Source: Antedon bifida
Lineage: Eukaryota > Echinodermata > Crinoidea > Comatulida > Antedonidae
Assembly (NCBI GenBank): GCA_963402885.1
Contig: OY727103.1
Coordinates: 11,434,085-11,498,084, forward strand
Direction of reading: 5' to 3'
DNA length: 64,000 nucleotides
Positions within the stretch are counted from its first letter, which is position 1. Each line of letters begins with the position of its first letter. The translations under genes were made by a program, and so were the position numbers. Below, piece after piece: positions 1 to 7,857 of the stretch. Below the pieces are notes generated by a model, which ran no database searches, had not been told where the DNA came from, and was given only the letters and a program-made list of their open reading frames with translations.

Positions 1-1527
1 AAATTTTTTCGAAAAGTGTCAACAATTTTCACTTTTTAAATTTCGATTATTATGCTATAATATTGCCATTTATGCACATATATTGTGTTAACATCATCTT
101 ATAGAGCTGTAGTAACTAGTTATGTCAAAAAATGAAAGGGTCGAAATTTGACCATTTTTTGAAAATTACACTGCGAGGAACCAAAGAAATTTTGTAGAAA
201 AATTGCAAAAATGTCGACTTTTTAAAATTCAATAATTATGTTATAATATTGCAATTTATGCACATATATTGTATTAACATCATAACTAGTCGAAATGTGG
301 GCATTTTTCGAAAATTACACTGCAGGGGACCGAAGGAATTTTTTCGAAAAATGTCAAAAATTTCCACTTTTTAAACTTTAATAATTGTGCTATAATATTA
401 CCATGTATGCACATATATTGTGGTAACATCATCTTATAGAGCCATAGTAACTAGTTGTGTAAAAAAAATAAAAAGGTCTAAATTTTGCTATTTTTCTAAA
501 ATTTCACTGCGGGGGACCAAAGGAATTTTTTTGAAAAATGGCAAAAATGTCCACTTTTTAAAATTCGATAATTATGCTATAATATTGTCATTTATTCACA
601 TTTCGTTGGTTAACATCATCTTATAGAGCCATAATAACTAGTTATGTCAAAATATAAAAGGGTCAAAATTTGGCAAATTTTCGAAAATTACACTGCGGGG
701 GACCAAAGGAATTTTTTCGAAAAATGTCAACAATTTCCACTTTTTTAATTTCGATAATTATGCTATAATATTGCCATTTATGCACATATATACTGTTAAC
801 ATCATCTTATAGAGCTGTAGTAACTAGTTATGTCAAAAAATAAATGGGTCAGAATTTGATCATTTTCTAAAATTTCACTGCGGGGGACCGAAGAAAATTT
901 TTTTTAAATGTCAAAAATTTCCACTTTTTAAACTTCAATAATTATGCTATAATATTGCCATTTATGCACATATATTGTGGTAACATCATCTTATAGAGCC
1001 ATAGTAACTAGTTGTGTAAAAAAATAAAAAGGTCTAAATTTTGCTATTTTTCGAAAATTTCACTGCGGGGGACCAAAAGAATTTTTTCAAAAAATGGCAA
1101 AAATGTCCACTTTTTAAAATTCGATAATTATGCTATAATTTTGTCATTTATTCACATTTATTTGGTTAACATCATCTTATAGAGCCATAATAACTAGTTA
1201 TATCAAAAAATAAAAGGGTCGAAATTTGGCAAATTTTACTGCGGGGGGACTGAAGGAATTTTTGCGAAAAATGTTCAAAATTTAAACTTTTTAAACCTCA
1301 ATAATAATGCTATAATATTGTCATTTATGCACATATATTTTGTTAACATCATCTTATAGAGTCGTAATAACAAGTTATGTCAAAAAGCAAAAGGGTCGAA
1401 ATTTGGCCGTTTTTCGAAAATTACACAGCGGGGGACCGAAGGAATTTTTTCGAAAAATGTCAAAAATTTCAACTTTTTAAATTTCGATAATTATGCTATA
1501 ATATTGCCATTTATGCACATATATTGT

Positions 1528-1713
1528 GTTAACATCATCTTATAGAGCTGTAGTAACTAGTTATGTCAAAAAATAAAAGGGTCGAAATTTGACCATTTTT
1601 TGAAAATTACACTGCGGGGGACCAAAGAAATTTTGTAGAAAAATGTCAAAAATGTCGACTTTTTAAAATTCAATAATTATGCTATAATATTGCAATCTAT
1701 GCACATATATTGT
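1528..1713 (+). repeat. Representative satellite monomer (186 bp)
   Basis: This is one complete repeat unit running from one GTTAAC to the base before the next (GTTAAC at 1528 and 1714). It shows all the conserved blocks: TAACTAGTTA (a perfect 10-bp palindrome with a SpeI site), AAAAGGGTCGAAATTTGACC, ACACTGCGGGGGACC, a block of A/T tracts, and TATGCTATAATATTG. Apart from the single run of five G the unit is almost entirely A/T tracts. The start point is arbitrary, chosen at GTTAAC because most monomers have it. I do not recognise this satellite as a named family. Confidence 0.95.
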
Positions 1714-1863
1714 GTTAACATCATCTTATGGAGCCATAAAAACTAATTATGTCAAAAAATAAATGGGTCAGAATTTAATCATTTTTCGAAAATTTCACTG
1801 CGGGGGACCGAAGAAATTTTTTTTAAAAATGTCAAAAATTTCCACTTTTTAAACTTCAATAAT

Positions 1864-2003
1864 TATGCTATAATATTGCCATTTATTCACATATTTTGTG
1901 GTAACATCATCTTATAGAGCCATAGTAACTAGTTGTGCAAAAAAATAAAAAGGTCTAAATTTTGCTATTTTTCGAAAATTTCAACTTTTTAAATTTCGAT
2001 AAT
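1864..2003 (+). repeat. Short (140-bp) deleted monomer variant
   Basis: The landmark spacing drops to 140 bp because the monomer runs from CGAAAATTTCA straight into ACTTTTTAAATTTCG, so the CTGCGGGGGACC block and the following A/T tract are missing. The same junction recurs near 5070, 21790, 23345, 26190, 29480, 47300, 50745 and 54225. It therefore arose once and was spread by amplification, and it serves as a register mark for higher-order units. Confidence 0.85.
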
Positions 2004-2670
2004 TATGCTATAATATTGCCATTTATGCACATATATTGTGTTAACATCGTCTTATAGAGCTGTAGTAACTAGTTATGTCAAAAAATATAAGGTTCGAAAT
2101 TTGACCATTTTTTGAAAATTACACTGCGGGGGACCAAAGAAATTTTGTAGAAAAATGTCAAAAATGTCGACTTTTTAAAATTCAATAATTATGCTATAAT
2201 ATTGCAATTTATGCACATATATTGTGTTAACATCATCTTATGGAGCCATAAAAACTAATTATGTCAAAAGATAAATGGGTCAGAATTTAATAATTTTTCG
2301 AAAATTTCACTGCGGGGGACCGAAGAAATTTTTTTTAAAAATGTCAAAAATTTCCACTTTTTAAACTTCAATAATTATGCTATAATATTGCCATTTATGC
2401 ACATATATTGTGGTAACATCATCTTATAGAGCCATAGTAACTAGTTGTGTAAAAAAATAAAAAGGTCTAAATTTTGCTGTTTTTCGAAAATTTCACTGCG
2501 GGGGACCAAAGGCATTTTTTCGAAAAATGGCAAAAATGACCACTTTTTAAAATTCGATAATTATGCTATAATATTGTCATTTATGCACATTTATTTGGTT
2601 AACATCATCTTATAGAGCCATAATAACTAGTTATGTCAAAAAATAAAAGAGTCGAAATTTGGCAAATTTT

Positions 2671-2700
2671 CGAAAATATCACTAAGGAATTTTTTCGAAA
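2671..2700 (+). repeat. Monomer variant lacking the GCGGGGGACC block
   Basis: The sequence passes from CGAAAATATCACT directly to AAGGAATTTTTTCG, omitting the G-run block that nearly all other monomers keep. The identical junction occurs near 5767, 22480, 23850, 26693, 30175, 47810 and 51448. It appears shortly after most short 140-bp monomers and is a second register marker of the intermediate repeat. Confidence 0.85.
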
Positions 2701-4425
2701 AATGTTCAAAATTTCCCTTTTTAAACTTCAATAATTATGCTATAATATTGTCATTTATGCACATATATTTTGTTAACATCATCTTATAGAGCCATAATAA
2801 CTAGTTATGTAAAAAAATAAAAAGGTCTAAATTTGGCAGTTTTTCGAAAATTTCACTGCGGTGGACCAAAAGAATTTTTTCAAAAAATGGCAAAAATTTC
2901 CACTTTTTAAAATTCGATAATTATGCTATAATATTGTCATTTATTCACATTTATTTGGTTAACATCATCTTATAGAGCCATAATAACTAGTTATATCAAA
3001 AAATAAAAGGGTCGAAATTTGGCAAATTTTCGAAAATTTTACTGAAGGAATTTTTGCGAAAAATGTTCAAAATTTAAACTTTTTAAACTTCAATAATAAT
3101 GCTATAATATTGTCATTTATGCACATACATTTTGTTAACGTCATCTTATAGAGCCATAATAACTAGTTATGTCAAAAAATAAAAGGGTCGAAATTTGGCC
3201 ATTTTTCGAAAATTACACTGCGGGGGACCGAAAGAATTTTTTCGAAAAGTGTCAAAAATTTTCACTTTTTAAATTTCGATTATTATGCTATAATATTGCC
3301 ATTTATGCACATATATTGTGTTAACATCATCTTATAGAGCTGTAGTAACTAGTTATGTCAAAAAATGAAAGGGTCGAAATTTGACCATTTTTTGAAAATT
3401 ACACTGCGAGGAACCAAAGAAATTTTGTAGAAAAATTGCAAAAATGTCGACTTTTTAAAATTCAATAATTATGCTATAATATTGCAATTTATGCACATAT
3501 ATTGTATTAACATCATCTTATGGAGCCATAAAAACTAATTATGTCAAAAAATAAATGGGTCAGAATTTGATCATTTTTCGAAAATTTCACTGCGGGGGAC
3601 AGAAGGAATTTTTTAAAATAATGTCAAAAATTTCCACTTTTTATACTTCAATAATAATGCTATAATATTGCCATTTATGCACATATATTGTGGTAACATT
3701 ATCTTATAGAGCCATAGTAACTAGTTGTGTAAAAAAATAAAAAGGTCTAAATTTTGCTATTTTTCTAAAATTTCACTGCGGGGGACCAAAGGAATTTTTT
3801 CGAAAAATGGCAAAAATGTCCACTTTTTAAAATTCGATATTTATAATATAATATTGTCATTTATTCACATTTATTTGGTTAACATTATCTTATAGAGCCA
3901 TAATAACTAGTTATGTCAAAAAATAAAAGGGTCGAAATTTGGCCATTTTTCGAAAATTACACTGCAGGGGACCGAAGGAATTTTTTCGAAAAATGTCAAA
4001 AATTTCCACTTTTTAAACTTTAATAATTGTGCTATAATATTGCCATTTATGCACATATATTGTGGTAACATCATCTTATAGAGCCATAGTAACTAGTTGT
4101 GTAAAAAAAATAAAAAGGTCTAAATTTTGCTATTTTTCTAAAATTTCACTGCGGGGGACCAAAGGAATTTTTTCGAAAAATGGCAAAAATGTCCACTTTT
4201 TAAAATTCGATAATTATGCTATAATATTGTCATTTATTCACATTTCGTTGGTTAACATCATCTTATAGAGCCATAATAACTAGTTATGTCAAAATATAAA
4301 AGGGTCAAAATTTGGCAAATTTTCGAAAATTTCACTGCGTGGGGACTGAAGGAAATTTTGCGAAAATTGTTCAAAATTGAAACTTTTTAATCTTCAATAA
4401 TAATGCTATAATATTGTCATTTATG

Positions 4426-5856
4426 TACATATATTGTGTTAACATCATCTTATAGAGTCATAATAACAAGTTATGTCAAAAAGCAAATGGGTCAAAAATT
4501 GGCCGTTTTTCGAAAATTACACAGCGGGGGACCGAAGGAATTTTTTCGAAAAATTTCAAAAATTTCAACTTTTTAAATTTCGATAATTATGCTATAATAT
4601 TGCCATTTATGCACATATATTGTGTTAACATCATCTTATAGAGCTGTAGTAACTAGTTATGTCAAAAAATAAAAGGGTCGAAATTTGACCATTTTTTGAA
4701 AATTACACTGCGGGGGACCAAAGAAATTTTGTAGAAAAATGTCAAAAATGTCGACTTTTTAAAATTCAATAATTATGCTATAATATTGCAATTTATGCAC
4801 ATATATTGTGTTAACATCATCTTATGGAGCCATAAAAACTAATTATGTCAAAAAATAAATGGGTCAGAATTTAATCATTTTTCGAAAATTTCACTGCGTG
4901 GGACCGAAGAAATTTTTTTTTAAATGTCAAAAATTTCCAATTTTTAAACTACAATAATTATGCTATAATATTGCCATTTATTCACATATATTGTGGTAAC
5001 ATCATCTTATAGAGCCATAGTAACTAGTTGTGTAAAAAAATAAAAAGGTCTAAATTTTGCTATTTTTCGAAAATTTCAACTTTTTAAATTTCGATAATTA
5101 TGCTATAATATTGCCATTTATGCACATATATTGTGTTAACATCATCTTATAGAGCTGTAGTAACTAGTTCTGTCAAAAAATAAAAGGTTCGAAATTTGAC
5201 CATTTTTTGAAAATTACACTGCGGGGGACCAAAGAAATTTTGTAGAAAAATGTCAAAAATGTCGACTTTTTAAAATTCAATAATTATGCTATAATATTGC
5301 AATTTATGCACATATATTGTGTTAACATCATCTTATGGAGCCATAAAAATTAATTATGTCAAAAAATAAATGGGTCAGAATTTAATCATTTTTCGAAAAT
5401 TTCACTGCGGGGGACCGAAAAATTTTTTTTTTTTAAATTTCTAAAATTTCCACTTTTTAAACTTCAATAATTATGCTATAATATTGCCATTTATGCTTAT
5501 ATATTGTGGTAACATCATCTTATAGAGCCATAGTAACTAGTTGTGTAAAAAAATAAAAAGGTCTAAATTTTGCTGTTTTTCGAAAATTTCACTGCGGGGG
5601 ACCAAAGGAATTTTTTCGAAAAATGGCAAAAATGACCACTTTTTAAAATTCAATAATTATGCTATAATATTGTCATTTATGCACATTTATTTGGTTAACA
5701 TCATCTTATAGAGCCATAATAACTAGTTATGTCAAAAAATAAAAGAGTCGAAATTTGGCAAATTTTCGAAAATATCACTAAGGAATTTTTTCGAAAAATG
5801 TTCAAAATTTCCCTTTTTAAACTTCAATAATTATGCTATAATATTGTCATTTATGC
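4426..5856 (+). repeat. Intermediate higher-order repeat, second copy
   Basis: This is the partner of the block at 1330-2760. It carries the same unusual monomers in the same order: AGCGGGGG in place of TGCGGGGG, the 140-bp short monomer, and the monomer lacking the GCGGGGGACC block. It also has a private variant, GCTTATATATTGTGG near 5490 in place of GCACATATATTG. That variant is shared with U2 (near 29897) and with the U3 sequence beside the inversion (57219 and 57588 region), which helps date the rearrangements. Confidence 0.78.
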
Positions 5857-6233
5857 ACATATATTTTGTTAACATCATCTGATAGAGCCATAATAACTAG
5901 TTATGTCAAAAAATAAAAGGGTCAAAATTTGGCCATTTTTCGAAAATTACACTGCGCGGGACCGAAGGAATTTTTTCGAAAAATATCAAAAATGTCCACT
6001 TTTTTAAATTTCGATAATTATGCTATAATATTGCCATTTATGCACATATATACTGTTAAAATCATCTTATAGAGCCGTAGTAACTAGTTATGTCAAAAAA
6101 TAAAATGGTCAAAACTTGACCATTTTTTTGAAAATTACACTGCGGGTGGCTAAAGAAATTTTGTAGAAAAATTGCAAAAATGTCCACTTTTTAAAATTCA
6201 ATAATTATGCTATAATATTGCAATTTATGCACA

Positions 6234-6235
6234 TA
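6234..6235. repeat. Target-site duplication TA, left side of copy 1
   Basis: The TA before TGTGACCC is repeated at 7856-7857 after GGGTCACA. Removing the element and one TA restores the usual ATGCACATATATTGTG of neighbouring monomers. An ATAT duplication (6233-6236 and 7855-7858) cannot be excluded because the terminal T and A of the element are ambiguous. Confidence 0.75.
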
Positions 6236-6275
6236 TGTGACCCGATCTGGCAAAACTCTACATTTGTCGGAAATT
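6236..6275 (+). repeat. Left terminal inverted repeat, copy 1
   Basis: The 40 bp begin TGTGACCCGATCTGGCAAAA and end TTTGTCGGAAATT. Compared with the reverse complement of 7816-7855 they match at 34 of 40 positions, with differences at positions 9, 14, 22, 25, 26 and 27. The same left end is at 30642-30681 and, reversed, at 56855-56894. Confidence 0.88.
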
Positions 6276-6465
6276 TTAATTTTGTATTTTTTTTATATAT
6301 ATTTGAATCATAAGCTTTGTAGTGGTTTTTATTTCATAAAAATTGAGTAAATATTTAAAAAGTTATTACATTTTAAAAACTTACAAATCATTCAATTAGT
6401 TTACGAGAAAATCGCGTTTGAAGTTTGCAATGAAATTCTTTTTGATACGCGCTGAAAACTCACTC

Positions 6466-6475
6466 CGTTGCAACG
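6466..6475. promoter_or_regulatory. CGTTGCAACG palindrome in the transposon
   Basis: A perfect 10-bp palindrome. GTTGC and GCAAC are the half-sites recognised by RFX-family factors, which normally need a short spacer between halves, so binding is uncertain. It lies about 25 bp left of the CRE. It is kept in copy 2 (30872-30881) and copy 3 (56655-56664). Confidence 0.4.
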
Positions 6476-6498
6476 CGGTATTTTTGTCTAAGGCACAA

Positions 6499-6517
6499 TG
6501 ACGTCATACCAGGAAGT
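6499..6517 (+). promoter_or_regulatory. CRE (TGACGTCA) plus ETS-like core in the transposon
   Basis: A perfect CREB/ATF palindrome, TGACGTCA at 6499-6506, is followed after two bases by CCAGGAAGT (6509-6517), a GGAA core in an ETS-like setting. CRE and ETS sites often sit together in animal promoters. Here the combination stands out against the surrounding AT-rich sequence and is intact in all three copies. No transcription start or gene follows, so a regulatory role is inferred from motifs only. Confidence 0.4.
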
Positions 6518-6696
6518 GTGTGCGGTATAATAGCAGCGTGCACATCATAGTCAATTTGACCGATTTCAGACGCCGTTTTAACCTATTTAGTCACTCGAAT
6601 TAACTGTTTTGCAATATTGAAAAGCAGCATTATAACGTCAAGCTTATTTTAACTGGTTTCGGAGGTGTTTACGATATTAACAGCGAAAAACCAAGC

Positions 6697-6718
6697 AGGC
6701 CTAGGCCTAGCTAGGCCT
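6697..6718. repeat. AGGCCT cluster (CTAGGCCTAG palindrome) in the transposon
   Basis: Three AGGCCT hexamers at 6697, 6703 and 6713 lie in 22 bp, with the palindrome CTAGGCCTAG at 6701-6710. A further GTAGGCCTAC palindrome lies near 7100. Equivalent clusters are at 31103-31124 and 56412-56433. Repeated TAGGCCTA words are common in some marine deuterostome genomes, which is the main, weak clue to the host. Confidence 0.7.
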
Positions 6719-7041
6719 ATTCAGATTTTCGCCGTCATCGCCTGTAAGACCTACTGTCACTGATGCCATGGGTGTTCATCTGTTCATCAGGCCGTGTATG
6801 GCAGCGGTGCATCGACATTGGGGCTGGCGTTAGTAGTCAACTAGCCTAGACAAGTTTGGCGCCTTGCAGAGTCACAGCTTGCTAGCTACTAACATTGTAT
6901 TGACGATTTAATACATTTGTTTTTTTTTTATAACGTGGAAGATTCGCTGTAATGTTTGGACTTGAATCCAATGAGTTTAAAAAACATTTAAGATGAAAGG
7001 ACTGGACAATAAATTAAATAAATAATTAAGAGTCGATTGGA

Positions 7042-7081
7042 TATATAAAATGTATAAAGAAAACTATTTATTGACAATAAA
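7042..7081 (+). promoter_or_regulatory. TATA-like and AATAAA words in the transposon (weak)
   Basis: TATATAAAA is at 7042-7050 and AATAAA hexamers are at 7008-7013 and 7076-7081. In such AT-rich DNA these words are expected by chance. They are recorded only because they lie between the CRE/ETS motifs and the CCAAT cluster. Confidence 0.15.
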
Positions 7082-7350
7082 GCTAGGCCCAGTAGTAGTA
7101 GGCCTACAACCATAATAAAATTAAGACCTAGCCCAAAAAATTATAGAAAATACAATTGAATTTATGACGTGAATTGTTTTTGACTTTTACTATGGAATAA
7201 ACAAATACAGGCTACAGCTATTGCAGAACACGCCGAACACTTTACTTTGAATATTAAAATTGTTTTTATTCCAATTTACGACATGCTGTGTGTAAAATGA
7301 AAATAACTTTTTACTTCCGCGCGTAGAGCGTATAACATCTAGCGCGTTGA

Positions 7351-7490
7351 CCAATAACGTTTGTTATTGCGATGATGCGCCATAGCAACACACGCAGTTC
7401 GCTGTTCCAGAAACTTCGAAGAACCGAATTTTCTGAAATTATGTCATAGTAAATCAAAGTTTTCATTGGTTCCTTCTTTAAACTCCGCCC
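7351..7490. promoter_or_regulatory. CCAAT / RFX-like / GC-box cluster in the transposon
   Basis: Within 140 bp there is CCAAT (7351-7355), CCATAGCAAC (7380-7389, resembling an RFX X-box half), ATTGG (an inverted CCAAT, 7465-7469) and CCGCCC (an inverted GC box, 7485-7490). The stretch is clearly richer in G+C and CpG than its surroundings. It resembles a compact bidirectional promoter, but no transcript is known. The same cluster is at 31757-31896. Copy 3 keeps only the GC box (55789-55794). Confidence 0.3.
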
Positions 7491-7815
7491 TAAAACTTCC
7501 ATATTTGGAATGTCAAATGGATGAGCTTTATTTTGATGTGTGACCTTTCAACATTGTGCAGCGAACTGGCGATCAAAATGTCGTCAAACTCGGCAACTTT
7601 CAACTGAATTTACGCAAAATTTTAGCGTAGATCGATAAATTGTTAGGCTTGAGGAAAATAAATATTTTTAAAACACTCTTTTATCATAATTTTAATTAAA
7701 TTTCGGGAGTTTAAATCAGGTAGACGTATTCTTAAATACTGAAATATTTCGAAAATGCAAAAACATGTAATCTGCCAGGGTTTTGGACGTATTTTGACTG
7801 ATTACGTGAATTTTG

Positions 7816-7855
7816 AATTTCCGACAAAGAGAGGGTTTTGCGAGATGGGGTCACA
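7816..7855 (-). repeat. Right terminal inverted repeat, copy 1
   Basis: Read on the minus strand it starts TGTGACCCCATCTCGCAAAA and ends TTTGTCGGAAATT. The ninth base is C here and in copy 2, whereas the left repeat has G at that position, as do both ends of copy 3. Confidence 0.88.
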
Positions 7856-7857
7856 TA
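7856..7857. repeat. Target-site duplication TA, right side of copy 1
   Basis: This is the partner of 6234-6235. The monomer resumes with TATATTGTGTTAAC, the normal continuation of the interrupted unit. The same duplication is at 30640-30641 and 32262-32263 in copy 2. Confidence 0.75.

Larger units (their letters stand above)
1330..2760 (+). repeat. Intermediate higher-order repeat, first copy (3,096-bp distance)
   Basis: A set of variant monomers here recurs at 4426-5856. Three independent markers give the same distance: ACACAGCGGGGG at 1423 and 4519 (3,096), the short 140-bp monomer ending at TATG 2004 and 5099 (3,095), and CGAAAATATCACTAAGG at 2671 and 5767 (3,096). This equals about 17 monomers. 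The match weakens left of 1330, so the duplicated block is shorter than its spacing. Confidence 0.8.
1..6235 (+). repeat. 185-bp satellite array, left block of super-unit U1
   Basis: Uninterrupted head-to-tail monomers. TATGC-type landmarks at 51, 237, 386, 573, 759 and 943 give spacings of 186, 149, 187, 186 and 184 bp. Landmarks in order within a monomer are GTTAAC, TAACTAGTTA, a run of A with AAAAGGGTC, TTTTCGAAAA, CTGCGGGGGACC, TTTTTTCGAAAAA, CCACTTTTTAAA and TATGCTATAATATTG. Two broad types alternate irregularly: one with TTATGTCAAAAAATAAAAGG and one with TTGTGTAAAAAAATAAAAAG followed by TCTAAATTTTG. The block 1330-2760 recurs at 4426-5856 at an exact 3,096-bp distance. No gene is visible. 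Confidence 0.97.
6236..7855 (+). mobile_element. Putative non-autonomous DNA transposon, copy 1
   Basis: This 1,620-bp stretch interrupts one satellite monomer. Its ends are imperfect inverted repeats starting TGTGACCC and ending GGGTCACA, 34 of 40 outer bases matching. The disrupted monomer reads ATGCACA-TA on the left and TA-TATTGTG on the right, so restoring one TA gives the normal sequence ATGCACATATATTGTG. A TA duplication is typical of Tc1/mariner-type insertion, but because of the sequence at the edges a 4-bp ATAT duplication with ends at GTGACCC fits equally well. The interior is less AT-rich than the satellite and has no transposase-length frame; the longest frame noticed is 63 codons on the minus strand at 7311-7502. 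A MITE-like element mobilised in trans is the simplest reading, with the family unassigned. Other possibilities are a captured genomic fragment or a decayed autonomous element. Confidence 0.82.

Noticed and set aside
51-65. TATAAT in each monomer as a bacterial promoter
   Set aside because: The word is part of an AT-rich satellite with no spaced -35 element and no downstream gene.
420-626. Recurring 68-codon open frame (also at 4062, 25232, 28468, 49188, 53213)
   Set aside because: It is a reading of about one satellite monomer plus a bit, it repeats only because the satellite repeats, and single-base changes in other monomers close it. No protein family signal.
1590-1625. CENP-B box in the TTCGAAAATTTCACTGCGGGGG segment
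   Set aside because: The consensus needs seven bases between TTCG and CGGG with a fixed A. Here there are about twelve, so the match fails.
1-6235. CRISPR array
   Set aside because: Repeats are contiguous 185-bp units with no unique spacers, in a eukaryotic-type satellite.
6660-6680. RNA polymerase III B box (GGTTTCGGAGG)
   Set aside because: It does not fit the GGTTCGANTCC pattern, and no A box or tRNA-like fold is present upstream.
7311-7502. 63-codon minus-strand open frame inside the transposon (also at 31717)
   Set aside because: Identical in two copies only because the copies are nearly identical. It is too short for a transposase, shows no motif I recognise, and is destroyed in copy 3.
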